DNA of 64,000 nucleotides from Verrucomicrobiaceae bacterium (GTDB lineage Bacteria; Verrucomicrobiota; Verrucomicrobiia; Verrucomicrobiales; Verrucomicrobiaceae), in NCBI GenBank assembly GCA_027484445.1, contig JAIXSY010000029.1, positions 21,145 through 85,144 on the forward strand. Reading direction: 5' to 3'. Position numbers and translations under genes: made by a program. The stretch's first letter is position 1; each line of letters opens with the position of its first letter. Positions 55,371 to 64,000 of this stretch are shown here, in pieces. The notes under the pieces were generated by a model. It had not been told where the DNA came from and ran no database searches. It saw nothing but the letters and a program-made list of their open reading frames with translations.

Positions 55371-55891
55371 CCGCCAGTGAACAACGTCTCGCGATCGCGC
55401 TAGGTGTGATTTTGGTGGGCGGAGGTGCCTTCCTCGGCCTAAACAAGATGAAAGCCTGGAAAATACGTGTCGATACCCTGGCGCGTGAGGTCGCGGCGGC
55501 GAAGGCTGACGCGGATGAGCTATTGGCTCGCCAAGACTTTTGGGATCAGCGTTCCGCCTGGTTGGCTGAGAAACAGCCGCCTTTCACCAAAGCCGGGGAG
55601 GCGACCACCAGCATCCTGAACTTGGTCGATGAACTCGCTAACAAGCATGGCGTCAGCATTCCTCTCAAGCAGCCCAACGAAGGCACCGAGCGTGCTGGCC
55701 TGACCTCAGCTGCTGTGACGCTCAAGGTCGTGGGAGAAATGAAGCCCGTCATGAACTGGCTGTATGATCTCCAACAGCCTGCGGCTTTCATTTCCGTTCC
55801 TGCGATGACGATCACTCCGAACGATGAGGACACAGCCAAGATTGAGCTGAATCTGCGCATCGAAAAATGGTTCCGCCTCTCTGCATCATGA
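55367..55891 (+). CDS. GspM/PilO-like secretion protein
   Basis: A 174-residue bitopic protein: membrane helix at residues 8-25 (AIALGVILVGGGAFLGLN), a coiled segment with VDTLAREVAAAKADADELLA, and a ferredoxin-like periplasmic domain (TSILNLVDELANKHGVSIPL, PVMNWLYDLQQPAAFISVPA). Size and order match GspM or PilO, the partner of GspL/PilN. 4-nt overlaps with both neighbours show tight coupling. Confidence 0.75.
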   Translation: MTASEQRLAIALGVILVGGGAFLGLNKMKAWKIRVDTLAREVAAAKADADELLARQDFWDQRSAWLAEKQPPFTKAGEATTSILNLVDELANKHGVSIPLKQPNEGTERAGLTSAAVTLKVVGEMKPVMNWLYDLQQPAAFISVPAMTITPNDEDTAKIELNLRIEKWFRLSAS

Positions 55892-56724
55892 AGTTCTTTT
55901 GCTCCATGGCTGCTCTGTCGGCCCTCCTTTTTTGGGCAGCTGCTCCTGCGTGGGCTCAGCAGCCAGATCCGGGCACAGGGCCTGATGCCCCTGCACCCAT
56001 CGACCCTGCGGCCGTGGGGGGAGAATCGCCTCCACCCGATCCTGCCCCAGAGGTCGCCGTCATGCCCGGTGGGGACGAACCGGAGGATGCTGATCCCATC
56101 CCGCAGGCTTATGGCATAGAGCGCTACCAAGCCTCTTGGGACAAAAATCCTTTTTTGCTCAAGACCACCCCCATCGCCCAACCCACCGTGAATTGGGGGC
56201 AAGATTGGACCCTGGCAGGCATGTCCAGCTTCAATGGCAAAATCCGCGTCAGCATCCGCAACAAGCAGACCAATGAATTCAAGCGCATCAGCAATGATGA
56301 AAAACCTGGTGAAGAATTCCGGCTGGTTCGCACCCAGTTCAGCCGAAATCGCAAAGATGCCCTGGTCGTCATCGCCAAGGGCAATCAAGAGGCCGAGCTG
56401 AAGTACGATGAAAACGCGGCACCTGTGACCATCAACAACACCACACGAGCCCCTGGCGGAGCTGCGGGTGCCGTGCCTGGGAATCCTGGCAATCCTTCCA
56501 TGCCGCAGCCGGGTCGGTCTGCCGTTCAAAACCCGACTCAAGCTCAACGTGGCCCCAGCCCAGGCCTGCCTGGGGCTCAGCCCATGGCTCCCGTCGCAGT
56601 GCCATCGGGCGTGCCCCAGCCGAATTTGCCTGGAGCTCAGCCCGCCAGTGCCACGCCGCCGACCATCTCTCGGCGACGTCAGTTGATCCCTGCTCCCGTC
56701 ATCACCCCTCCGGCAAATCCTTGA
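55888..56724 (+). CDS. periplasmic Pro-rich protein, GspC/PilP-like position
   Basis: A 278-residue exported protein with a signal peptide (FCSMAALSALLFWAAAPAWA). Residues 25-75 are Pro/Asp-rich; about 80-190 form one small folded domain (YQASWDKNPFLLKTTPIAQP, then VNWGQDWTLAGMSSFNGKIR and RVSIRNKQTNEF), similar in pattern to the homology-region domain of GspC/PilP that contacts the secretin. The remainder is a Pro/Gly/Gln-rich tail. Assigned by place between the M-like gene and the secretin. Start at 55888, overlapping the previous stop (ATGA). Confidence 0.65.
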   Translation: MKFFCSMAALSALLFWAAAPAWAQQPDPGTGPDAPAPIDPAAVGGESPPPDPAPEVAVMPGGDEPEDADPIPQAYGIERYQASWDKNPFLLKTTPIAQPTVNWGQDWTLAGMSSFNGKIRVSIRNKQTNEFKRISNDEKPGEEFRLVRTQFSRNRKDALVVIAKGNQEAELKYDENAAPVTINNTTRAPGGAAGAVPGNPGNPSMPQPGRSAVQNPTQAQRGPSPGLPGAQPMAPVAVPSGVPQPNLPGAQPASATPPTISRRRQLIPAPVITPPANP

Positions 56725-56767
56725 GCCTCACTGGCTGCCCTTTCTCCTCATCGGCCCTTTCTCTGTC

Positions 56768-59221
56768 ATGCGTTCTTTCCTCTGCTTATGCCTTTTCAGC
56801 AGCCTGCTGATCTCTTTCCTGCAGGCCCAAATCCCGCAGCAGCCGATCCGTCCCCCGACGAATCCGAATGCCATCCCACCTGCTGGTGGCCCGCGTCCCT
56901 TCTCGCGTCCCAATGCCCCGCCACCGGCGCTGCCGACGGGAGTGCCAAGCGATGGCACCGAGCCAAAGCCGACCAAAAAGCCAGAAGAAGCCATCACGCC
57001 TGAGGGCATGGTTCAGCTTCAGTACCCAAACACGCAGCTATCGGAGATTCTGCTGCTCTACGAAGAGCTGACGGGCAAAAAAATCATCCGCGATGCCAAT
57101 GCGGAGACAGCCACGGTCTCCATCGAGACCACGGGAGAACTGCCCAAGGAGCAGGCCATCATGTACATTGAGAAAAGCCTCTTGCTCAATGGTTATGCCT
57201 TCACCCCCGCTGGCGATGGCATGGTGAAGCTGCTGGCCTTTGATGCCAAAAAGCCCTCCATGGAAGGCGCTCCTCTGATCGAGGCCGCCTCGGAACTTCC
57301 TCAGACGGACCAAGTCGTCAGCTTTGTGACCTCCCTGCGCTACCTGGGAACCGAGGACGCCATCAAGGCGATCGACCAAGTCATCCCTCGCCATAGCTAT
57401 GGCACCATCACGCCCGTGCCAAATGCACGTGCCCTCGTCATCACCGAGAACAGCAACACCATTCGCTCCATCCTCTCGCTCCTGGAGCGCCTCGACAACA
57501 AGCCTGCTGATACCATTCAAAAGACCATCCAGCTGACGAGATCCTCGGCAGAGGACGTCAAAAAGGCGCTCGATGAGATCCTCGGCACGGATGAGAAAAA
57601 CGACGGCTCAGGCAAAACGCCGTCCATTCCCCAGAACACGCCAGGAACCTTGCCTGGACAAGCCCCCACGACTCCCGCCGTCGCGGCCAACTACGATGGC
57701 GCTGGCGGCGCGGCGGAGGCGGCCCCGCCCAAGATCATCTCCATTCCACGCCGCAATTGCTTGATGGTCATCGGCGCTCAGGAGCAGATCGACTACATCA
57801 GCCGTCTCGTGGAGGAACTCGATGCTGCCTCAGAGCTCCGCACCTTTGCTTCCCGTCCGCTCAAATACCTGGCTGTGGATGCCGCGATGCAAATCATCAG
57901 CGATGCGATCCTGCGCACCGAAGGCGATGACAGCGGCGGTGGCGGTGCCAGCAATACCGGCACCGGCAATGGCAACGGCACCACCGGTCAAAACAACAAC
58001 CAAAACCGCAACAACAGCAGCTCTCTCTTCGGCAACAACAACAACAATTCCCTGAACAACAACGGTCTCAACGGCGGGCTGAATGGTGGCCTCAACGGTG
58101 GTTTGGGAGGCAGCAGCAGCATCGGTGGCGGTGGCGCAAGCCTGAGTCCTCTGCGTGAGAATCGCGGGCCTTCTTCCATGTTGGTGGGCAAGACTCTTCT
58201 CATTTCGGATCCGGTCTCCAACTCCATTTTCGCCTCAGGTCCACCTGAGCACCTGCGTGTGCTCAATGAGATCATGGACGAGTTGGATCATCGCCCGCAT
58301 CAGGTCAGAATCGCCGCTGTCATTGGCGAGCATTCGCTTTCTGACTCTCGCCGCACTGGCATCCGCACCTTCCTGCGCAATCGCGGCAACAATGCAGGTC
58401 AATTCGGCAGTGGGGGAGCCAGCGGCACAGGGTTGATTGATCCGACCGCTGGCACGGCGATCACCTTGGCCAACTTGGCGGCTTCGAATGGCCTGACCTT
58501 CTTTGGCAACCTAGCAGAGAATCTGGATGTCTCTCTGCAACTCATCGCCGGGGATTCTGACTTTCACGTGCTGTCCCGTCCGGTTCTGTTCACCACGAAC
58601 AACACCCCCGTGCGCATCACGAGTGGTACCTCCATTCCGATTCAGCAATCCAGCCAAAACTTGGGCACCGCAGGCGGTTTGATTGCCAACGTGCAATACC
58701 AGGACGTTTTGCTTTCTCTGTCTGTGGTTCCTTTGATCAATACGGCAGATGAATTGACGCTTCAGATTGTCCAAGAAAACAGCGAACTCGGGAATGAGCG
58801 TCTCATTGGCGAAGTGAGCTACCCGGAGCTTTCGAAGCAGCAGTTTGACACAACTGTCGTCTGCAAAAATAAATCCACCGTGCTGCTCGGCGGCTTGATG
58901 CGTGAGGATGATCGCCGCCTGAACACCTCGGTTCCCGTGCTCAACCGCATTCCCATTCTCCGCCTCTTGACTGGAGATCGCCAAAAGTCCGTCGCCCGCC
59001 GTGAGTTGCTCATCTTCATTGAGCCAAGAATCATCGAAGGCCTCAACGATCTGCCTCCCACGGTTGAAGATCCCGCCGGGAATAGCCCTCATGCCGAGGA
59101 AATGAAAGCAGCCCTCGTGAATGATGCCTACACACGCATGAACCCGCCTCAGGCTGCTACTGCCATGAAGCCCAAGTTCAGCGAACGCATGAGAGGCATG
59201 TTCAAGAAGCTACTTCAATGA
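56768..59221 (+). CDS. gspD: type II secretion system secretin GspD
   Basis: Outer-membrane secretin of 817 residues. Signal peptide 1-20; Pro-rich linker to about 70; N0 domain (VQLQYPNTQLSEILLLYEEL); N1-N3 KH-like domains (YGTITPVPNARALVITENSN, PRRNCLMVIGAQEQIDYISR, ISDPVSNSIFASGPPEHLRV). The N3 region carries a long Asn/Gly-rich insert at about residues 387-458. The secretin core shows VLSRPVLFTTNNTPVRITSG, VQYQDVLLSLSVVPLI, TTVVCKNKSTVLLGGLMRED and NRIPILRLL followed by RRELLIFIEPRII. Forms the outer-membrane channel; the three preceding genes supply inner-membrane and connector parts. Pseudopilin and ATPase genes are not in the window. Confidence 0.93.
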   Translation: MRSFLCLCLFSSLLISFLQAQIPQQPIRPPTNPNAIPPAGGPRPFSRPNAPPPALPTGVPSDGTEPKPTKKPEEAITPEGMVQLQYPNTQLSEILLLYEELTGKKIIRDANAETATVSIETTGELPKEQAIMYIEKSLLLNGYAFTPAGDGMVKLLAFDAKKPSMEGAPLIEAASELPQTDQVVSFVTSLRYLGTEDAIKAIDQVIPRHSYGTITPVPNARALVITENSNTIRSILSLLERLDNKPADTIQKTIQLTRSSAEDVKKALDEILGTDEKNDGSGKTPSIPQNTPGTLPGQAPTTPAVAANYDGAGGAAEAAPPKIISIPRRNCLMVIGAQEQIDYISRLVEELDAASELRTFASRPLKYLAVDAAMQIISDAILRTEGDDSGGGGASNTGTGNGNGTTGQNNNQNRNNSSSLFGNNNNNSLNNNGLNGGLNGGLNGGLGGSSSIGGGGASLSPLRENRGPSSMLVGKTLLISDPVSNSIFASGPPEHLRVLNEIMDELDHRPHQVRIAAVIGEHSLSDSRRTGIRTFLRNRGNNAGQFGSGGASGTGLIDPTAGTAITLANLAASNGLTFFGNLAENLDVSLQLIAGDSDFHVLSRPVLFTTNNTPVRITSGTSIPIQQSSQNLGTAGGLIANVQYQDVLLSLSVVPLINTADELTLQIVQENSELGNERLIGEVSYPELSKQQFDTTVVCKNKSTVLLGGLMREDDRRLNTSVPVLNRIPILRLLTGDRQKSVARRELLIFIEPRIIEGLNDLPPTVEDPAGNSPHAEEMKAALVNDAYTRMNPPQAATAMKPKFSERMRGMFKKLLQ

Positions 59222-59299
59222 GCGGGGCATCCCTGCCCGGAAAAGCTTCGGCATTCACGTTCTGGAAGCTTGGCTCATCGGTCCCTGTCCAAACCGCAT

Positions 59300-59851
59300 C
59301 TACCTCGGCTCTCGTCCTGTTTCTTCGATGAACTGCTGACGCAGAATTTGGTAGGCGCGTTGCGCTTCATCCAGAGCATGTTGGGCCTGCATCAGTTGAG
59401 CTTCCAGGGTGCGAATGCGCTGCTGCGCGTGGGGTTCCGTCTCCGTCCGCTCGGTCGATGGCCAACGAGCGCCGATCAGCGTGGTCTGCGGGCTACGCAC
59501 ATGCTGCGGGCTGTTCCGATAGAAGGCCTGATCGAGCAGCCGAGACTCCAGCCCCGTCACGCAGTGGATCAAGGTCACATGGCCATCGATCTGGCCAGTC
59601 GCCAGGAATTCCTGGATCGTGGCGATGTTCGTGGGGCCATAGAGGTACTGGTCCGGCATTTGAATCAGCCAATCCATCTGCAGCTCCCGCACCATGGGAG
59701 CGCGTCGCCACGTCTGCCCGCCATCGTCAGACAGCTTGTCCATCGGGGAGATCTTCGCTTCTGCGGCCAGCTGCAGCAGGTTTTCATGGCTCAGCGGGCC
59801 ATATGACTCTTGGGTCACGCTCTTGATCAAATGCCAGGTTGGGGTGGACAT
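59300..59851 (-). CDS. GYF_2-domain protein with C-terminal coiled coil
   Basis: A 183-residue protein with two GYF_2-like modules: WHLIKSVTQESYGPLSHENL with PMDKLSDDGGQTWRRAPMV, and MPDQYLYGPTNIATIQEFLA with TGQIDGHVTLIHCV. The C-terminal third is a coiled coil (RIRTLEAQLMQAQHALDEAQ). No signal or membrane helix. GYF_2 modules bind proline-rich peptides; a partner might be the Pro-rich secretion proteins nearby, but this is speculation. The start at 59851 is the first ATG at the domain; the frame is open far upstream only because argG is antisense. Convergent with gspD. Confidence 0.78.
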   Translation of the reverse strand: MSTPTWHLIKSVTQESYGPLSHENLLQLAAEAKISPMDKLSDDGGQTWRRAPMVRELQMDWLIQMPDQYLYGPTNIATIQEFLATGQIDGHVTLIHCVTGLESRLLDQAFYRNSPQHVRSPQTTLIGARWPSTERTETEPHAQQRIRTLEAQLMQAQHALDEAQRAYQILRQQFIEETGREPR

Positions 59852-59959
59852 GAGCGTCAGGTTACAGGACACCGGGCGGCCCTGGGAAGGACAAACTTGC
59901 CCCGCCGCGCTTGCCAGTAGGGATTCATGGCCTACTCTCGCTGCCCCTCTGACCCTTCT

Positions 59960-61204
59960 ATGAAAAAGAAAATCGTCCTCGCTTACTCTGGCGGCCTCGA
60001 CACCTCCGTGCTGCTTTCCTGGATCAAAGAAACCTATGATGCGGAGATGATCGCCTTTTGTGCGAACATCGGCCAGGACGACGAACTCAAGGGCCTGAAT
60101 GCGAAGGCCAAGAAGACCGGTGCCGCCAAAATTTATGTCGATGACCTTCAGGACGAATTCGCCAAGGACTTCATCTTCCCCATGATGCAGGCCGGTGCCA
60201 TCTACGAGGGGCAGTATTTCCTCGGCACCTCCATCGCACGTCCCTTGATCGCCAAGCGCATGGTCGAAATCGCCAAAGCCGAAGGAGCCACCGCCATCGG
60301 TCACGGTGCCACGGGCAAAGGCAATGACCAAGTCCGCTTCGAGCTCACCACGGCTGCCTTGGCCCCTGATCTGGAAATCATCGCCCCCTGGCGTGACGAG
60401 CGCTTCCGCACCCAGTTCCCTGGCCGTGCAGAAATGATCGCCTACTGCGAGGAGAAAAAAATCCCCGTGCAGGCCAGTGCCAAAAAGCCCTTCTCCATGG
60501 ACCGCAACCTCCTCCACATCAGCTACGAAGCCGGCATCCTGGAAGACCCCTGGTTCAATGCGGGCGACACCAAGTATCGCGACTACTTCACCACGCTCTC
60601 CGTTTTCCCCGAGGACGCCCCCGACAAGGCCGAGTACGTCGTGCTCGACTTTGAAAAAGGCAACTGCGTCGCCGTGAACAGCAAACCCATGAGCCCCCTC
60701 CAGGTCATGAAGACCCTGAACAAACTCGGTGGCAAGCATGGCGTCGGGCGCGTGGACATGGTGGAAAACCGCTTCGTCGGCATGAAGAGCCGTGGCGTCT
60801 ATGAGACCCCTGGCGGTGCCATCCTGCACTTTGCCCATCGTCAGATCGAGAGCCTCACCATGGACCGCGAAGTCATGCACCTGCGTGACAGCCTCATCCC
60901 CGAATACGCCAAGCTCGTTTACAATGGCTTCTGGTATGCGCCAGAGCGCCTCGCCCTCCAGGCCCTCGTCACGGAGAGTCAGAAAAACGTCTCCGGCACC
61001 GTGCGGGTGAAGCTCTACAAAGGCGGCATCCACGCCGCAGGCCGTCAGTCCCAGTTCAGCCTCTACAACCCGCACATCGCCACCATGGAGGCCGACCCGA
61101 CGAAGGCCTACAACCAAGACGATGCCACCGGCTTCATCCGCCTGAATGGCCTACGCCTGCGCGTGAACAGTCAGGTCAATGGCGCGAAAAACCTCGGCCG
61201 CTGA
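59960..61204 (+). CDS. argG: argininosuccinate synthase ArgG
   Basis: Joins citrulline and aspartate using ATP in arginine synthesis; 414 residues. The ATP P-loop [17 protein letters not shown] lies at residues 7-23; further blocks are [59 protein letters not shown] and [20 protein letters not shown]. Normal length for the bacterial type 1 enzyme. Start at 59960 ([10 protein letters not shown]). The neighbours do not belong to the arginine pathway; argB is 34 kb away, so arginine genes are scattered. Confidence 0.97.
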   Translation: MKKKIVLAYSGGLDTSVLLSWIKETYDAEMIAFCANIGQDDELKGLNAKAKKTGAAKIYVDDLQDEFAKDFIFPMMQAGAIYEGQYFLGTSIARPLIAKRMVEIAKAEGATAIGHGATGKGNDQVRFELTTAALAPDLEIIAPWRDERFRTQFPGRAEMIAYCEEKKIPVQASAKKPFSMDRNLLHISYEAGILEDPWFNAGDTKYRDYFTTLSVFPEDAPDKAEYVVLDFEKGNCVAVNSKPMSPLQVMKTLNKLGGKHGVGRVDMVENRFVGMKSRGVYETPGGAILHFAHRQIESLTMDREVMHLRDSLIPEYAKLVYNGFWYAPERLALQALVTESQKNVSGTVRVKLYKGGIHAAGRQSQFSLYNPHIATMEADPTKAYNQDDATGFIRLNGLRLRVNSQVNGAKNLGR

Positions 61205-61297
61205 GGCCTCGCCGCGCTTTCGCCCAGCGGGGTGATTTCTCACCCCGTCAGGCTGACGGCACGTAACCTCTGGGGCCGTCTTTCGCCCTCACCGACC

Positions 61298-62524
61298 ATG
61301 CCAGACCTCTCCCATTTGCGCGCTGATTTCCCCATCCTGCACCAGCAGGTGTCGGGTCATCCGCTCGTCTATCTCGATAGCGCCGCCAGCAGCCAAAAGC
61401 CACGCCAGGTCATCGACGCCCTCGTCCGCTACTACGAGCGCGACAACGCCAACGTCCACCGCGGCCTCCATGAGCTCAGCAATCGAGCCACCGAGCAGTT
61501 CGAGGCCGTCCGTGGCAAAGTCGCCCGCCTCCTCAATGCCGAATCGCCAGACGAAATCATCTTCAACCGGGGCACCACGGAGGGGATCAACCTCGTCTCC
61601 CAGCTTTGGGCGAACCACTTCCTCCGTCCTGGCGATGTCATCCTCACCACCGGCATGGAGCATCACAGCAATCTCGTCCCCTGGCAGATCGCCGCCAGCC
61701 GCTCCGGTGCCATCGTGAAATACGTGCCCGTGCTAGAGGACGGCACGCTCGATCTCCCCGCCCTCCAGGCCCTCCTGCACGAAGGCCCCGTCAAGCTCCT
61801 CTCCTGCGTCCACGTCTCGAATTCCCTCGGCACCATCAACCCCGTCGCCGACATCTGCGCCTGGGCTCGCGCCCGCGGCATCACCACCCTCGTGGATGGA
61901 GCCCAAGCCGTCGGCCACCTGCCGGTCGATGTCCGCGCCATCGGCTGCGACTTCTATGTCTTCTCCGGTCATAAAATCTGCGCCCCCACCGGCATCGGCG
62001 TCCTCTACGGCCGCCGCAGCGTGCTCGCCACCCTGCCACCCTGGCATGGCGGAGGCGAGATGATCGACAGCGTCACCCTCGAGGGCAGCACCTACAAAGA
62101 CGCGCCCGCCCGTTTCGAGGCTGGCACCCCCGACATCGCCGGCGTCATCGGCCTCGGGGCCGCCATCGATTACCTCGAAGCCATCGGCATCGACACCATC
62201 CATCAGCACGGGCGCCAGCTCATCCACACCACCCTGGAAAAGCTCGCTGAAGTCCCCGGTCTTCGCGTTCTCGGCCCCCCACTGCCTGCCGAGCGCGCCA
62301 CCCTCGCCGCCTTCACCCTCACCGGCACCCATCCGCACGACCTCGTCGAATACGCGAACACCCAGGGCATCGCCCTCCGCGGTGGACATCACTGCACCCA
62401 GCCGCTCATGCGTCGTTTCCAGGTCCCCGGCACCAGCCGCGCCAGCTTCTACTTCTACAACACCCATGCCGAGGTCGATCGCCTCGTCCAGGTGCTGCAC
62501 CAGGCCGTGAAATTCTTCTCCTGA
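61298..62524 (+). CDS. sufS: cysteine desulfurase SufS
   Basis: PLP enzyme that removes sulfur from cysteine for Fe-S cluster building, 408 residues, group II (SufS). It shows VYLDSAASSQKPRQVIDAL, NVHRGLHELSNRATEQFEAV, TTGMEHHSNLVPWQ, DGAQAVGHLPVDVRAIGCDF, FSGHKICAPTGIGVLYGR with the PLP lysine in GHK, and GGHHCTQPLMRRF with the persulfide cysteine (usually HHCAQP). It is followed 6 nt later by sufU, its sulfur acceptor; together they form a minimal SufSU pair. sufBCD are not in the window. Confidence 0.96.
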   Translation: MPDLSHLRADFPILHQQVSGHPLVYLDSAASSQKPRQVIDALVRYYERDNANVHRGLHELSNRATEQFEAVRGKVARLLNAESPDEIIFNRGTTEGINLVSQLWANHFLRPGDVILTTGMEHHSNLVPWQIAASRSGAIVKYVPVLEDGTLDLPALQALLHEGPVKLLSCVHVSNSLGTINPVADICAWARARGITTLVDGAQAVGHLPVDVRAIGCDFYVFSGHKICAPTGIGVLYGRRSVLATLPPWHGGGEMIDSVTLEGSTYKDAPARFEAGTPDIAGVIGLGAAIDYLEAIGIDTIHQHGRQLIHTTLEKLAEVPGLRVLGPPLPAERATLAAFTLTGTHPHDLVEYANTQGIALRGGHHCTQPLMRRFQVPGTSRASFYFYNTHAEVDRLVQVLHQAVKFFS

Positions 62525-62530
62525 GCAGCC

Positions 62531-62989
62531 ATGGCGCCTGGCGACGATCTCCGTGCCCTCTACCAGCAGATCATCCTGGATCACACCCGTCATCCACGCA
62601 ACCAGGGGCGGCTAGAGGGCCCTGACTGCTACCATGCCCGCGGACACAACCCTGCCTGTGGCGACGAGGTCGAGGTCTGGGTCAAATTTGGCCCCCAGGG
62701 TCAGATCGAGCACATCCGGTTCGAGGGGCAGGGCTGCGCCATCAGCCAAGCCAGCGCCAGCCTCATGACCCTCAAGCTCCAAGGAGCCACCCCCACCGCC
62801 GCCCGCGCCCTCCTGGCCGACTTCCACGCCCTGATCAGTGGCCAGGGGCAAGTGCAAAATGAAGAAGCCCTCGGCGAACTCCGCGCCCTCGAAGGCGTAC
62901 AAAAATTCCCCCAGCGCCTCCGCTGCGCCACCCTCGCCTGGAAAGCCGCCGAGCAGCTCCTCCCCCAAGCCCAACTGCCCGCCACGTGA
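62531..62989 (+). CDS. sufU: iron-sulfur scaffold/sulfurtransferase SufU
   Basis: A 152-residue SUF-type U protein: LYQQIILDHTRHPRNQGRLE, CYHARGHNPACGDEVEVWVK (first cysteine, with the GD aspartate), FEGQGCAISQASASLMTLKL (second cysteine) and RLRCATLAWKAAEQLL (third cysteine). These residues bind zinc and accept persulfide sulfur from SufS. The insertion between the first and second motifs fits SufU rather than IscU. The stop codon TGA lies inside the first GCAGGCA hairpin repeat that follows. Confidence 0.94.
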   Translation: MAPGDDLRALYQQIILDHTRHPRNQGRLEGPDCYHARGHNPACGDEVEVWVKFGPQGQIEHIRFEGQGCAISQASASLMTLKLQGATPTAARALLADFHALISGQGQVQNEEALGELRALEGVQKFPQRLRCATLAWKAAEQLLPQAQLPAT

Positions 62990-63058
62990 AGCAGGCACAC
63001 CTGCCTGCCCACTCCGCCGAAAGGCCCCCCGTGGAAGCAGGCACTCCTGCCTGCCCCC
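62988..63058. repeat. two GCAGGCA hairpin units after sufU
   Basis: GCAGGCACACCTGCCTGC (62991-63008) and GCAGGCACTCCTGCCTGC (63037-63054) are two near-identical GAAGCAGGCA...TGCCTGCC palindromes. The first overlaps the sufU stop codon region. They may work as transcription or mRNA-stability hairpins for sufSU. Confidence 0.85.
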
Positions 63059-63167
63059 GCAAGCCCAACGGGCCTGCACCCCACCCTGCCGCGGGAACCC
63101 CGCGCCGTCAGCCCCCATCACGGCCTTCGCCCGCTCAGGCTACACGCGCCAACGGCCCTCCTCAGCT

Positions 63168-63420
63168 AGGCAAGCTAACCGTCATGACCTCCACCCTCAG
63201 GTCACATGTGCCAAAGGCACAACCCTCCTTAGCCCAGCGGGCTAACCGTCATGACCTCCGCCCGCTCAGGTCACATGTGCCAACGGCCCCCTCAGCCCAG
63301 CGGGCTAACCGTCATGGCCTCCGCCCGCTCAGGTCACATGTGCCAAAGGCACCCCCCTCAGCCCGGCGGGCTAAGCATCATGGCATCCGCTTTCTCAGGT
63401 CACCTGTGCCAACGGCACAA
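63168..63420. repeat. tandem array of about 60-nt palindromic units, block 1
   Basis: Four units, each with AGCCCAGCGGGCTAACCGTC, a variable CATGACCTCC segment, CTCAGGTCACATGTGCC and AACGGCAC. Each unit carries two mini-hairpins, AGCCC-AGC-GGGCT and GTGCC-AAC-GGCAC. A degenerate unit may precede at 63121-63160. No credible gene. Confidence 0.9.
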
Positions 63421-63600
63421 CCCTCCTTAGCCCAGGGCAACGCCCTGGGTTTTCGGCGATCCCCCCGATTCTCCCCGAGCCCTGAAGGGGCGCGCCTCGA
63501 CGCCTCATGCCCTTCCTAGCCATCAGCCCGAAGCGTCGAGGGGCGTCCTGTCAGGACTCTGCTTCGTTGCGATTTCGTGGCAACTTCGTGTCCCAGGGCG
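63421..63600. repeat. long repeat unit R2, copy 1
   Basis: Contains two strong palindromes: CCCAGGGC-AAC-GCCCTGGG (63432-63450), and CCTCGACGC (63496-63504) pairing with GCGTCGAGG (63533-63541). Repeated almost entirely at 63825-64000. Confidence 0.9.
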
Positions 63601-63694
63601 ATGCCCTGGGCTGAAGAGGGGCGCATCTTCGATGCTCGCAGAAGCTCTGGGGTGGCGGGTTTTGCGGCTTCATCTTCACAAGGATGGCACCCCC
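63601..63694. other. spacer between repeat blocks
   Basis: About 94 nt with no strong similarity to the flanking units apart from its first bases (ATGCCCTGGGCTGA), which resemble the GCCCTGGG arm. Nothing else recognised. Confidence 0.5.
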
Positions 63695-63826
63695 CTCAGC
63701 CCAGCGGGCTAACCGTCATGATCTCCACACTCAGGTCACATGTGCCAACGGCACCCCCCCCCTCAGCCCAGCGGGTTAACCGTCATGACCTCCACCTTCT
63801 CAGGTCACATGTGCCAACGGCACAAC
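63695..63826. repeat. tandem array of about 60-nt palindromic units, block 2
   Basis: Two more units of the block 1 type (AGCCCAGCGGGCTAACCGTC and AGCCCAGCGGGTTAACCGTC), each followed by CTCAGGTCACATGTGCC and AACGGCAC. Confidence 0.9.
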
Positions 63827-64000
63827 CCTCCTCAGCCCAGGGCAACGCCCTGGGTTCTCGGTGATCCACCCCGATTCTCCCCGAGCCCTGAAGGGGCGAT
63901 CCTCGACGCCTCATGCCCTTCCTGGCCATCAGCCCGAAGCGTCGAGGGGCGTCTTTTCAGGACTCGGGTTCGCGGTGATTTCGTGGCAACTTCGTGTCCC
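63825..64000. repeat. long repeat unit R2, copy 2 (reaches the window edge)
   Basis: Near-identical to 63421-63596, including both palindromes and the closing TTCGTGGCAACTTCGTGTCC. The array order is units x4, R2, spacer, units x2, R2, and it probably continues past the window. Confidence 0.9.

Noticed and set aside
59852..61117. Extension of the GYF_2 frame through the argG antisense strand
   Set aside because: Homology starts at the ATG at 59851; the upstream part is only the complement of argG.
63168..64000. CRISPR array
   Set aside because: Units are about 60 nt with variable ends; repeats are longer than spacers, there are no constant short repeats with unique spacers, and no cas genes.

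Overview
The window reads as GC-rich chromosomal DNA of a Verrucomicrobiota bacterium, probably close to Prosthecobacter/Verrucomicrobium. This is inference from protein flavour (the C-terminal DPDGDGLLNLAEFA motif of the secreted nuclease, a DUF2126 transglutaminase, a nuoH-to-N block) and from heavy loading with small dispersed and palindromic repeats. No rRNA, tRNA or CRISPR array was recognised.

Layout. 1-7.4 kb: a beta-ketoacyl synthase cut by the left edge, a divergent SDR reductase, an NSS-family Na+-dependent transporter with its tiny MetS-like subunit (flanked by heptamer repeats), and a large secreted ExeM/NucH-type nuclease. 7.6-13.5 kb: a DUF2126 transglutaminase and thiC, the latter behind a TPP riboswitch. 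13.5-16.3 kb: small accessory cassettes (four-helix-bundle protein, DUF4160, HicB, a Phd-like antitoxin and others) interspersed with two extra copies of the thiC 3' end. 16.3-21.8 kb: an AT-richer OLD-family nuclease, a nucleotidyltransferase pair, a TfoX C-terminal-domain protein, and three copies of a dispersed repeat with hairpins. 21.8-26 kb: methyltransferase, FMN-dependent hydroxyacid oxidase, SMUG-type uracil-DNA glycosylase, argB. 26-33.9 kb: nuoHIJKLMN, preceded by a perfect CRP-type palindrome. 34-42.6 kb: a seven-gene type I restriction-modification island (hsdM, hsdS, DUF4268, macro domain, XRE-ImmA/IrrE, PIN, hsdR) lying between a decayed copy of the fdhA 3' end and intact fdhA. 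42.6-54 kb: fdhA, aspartate aminotransferase, Gfo/Idh/MocA oxidoreductase, Smr protein, MFS transporter, orphan histidine kinase, and a repeat-rich protein of unknown function. 54.1-59.2 kb: a four-gene GspL/GspM/GspC-like/GspD secretion block. 59.3-63 kb: a GYF_2 protein, argG, sufS and sufU. 63-64 kb: an array of short palindromic repeats.

The most striking pattern is that two unrelated housekeeping genes, thiC and fdhA, each have displaced copies of their own 3' ends next to accessory or defence cassettes. This is what insertion with long target duplication would leave behind. A second theme is repeat invasion: heptamer arrays, hairpin elements, a dispersed element of about 155 bp, and a repeat-derived in-frame insert inside thiC itself.

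The housekeeping content (arginine and thiamine synthesis, complex I, Fe-S assembly, protein secretion) fits a free-living aerobic heterotroph. The formate dehydrogenase alpha subunit has no partner subunits in the window.
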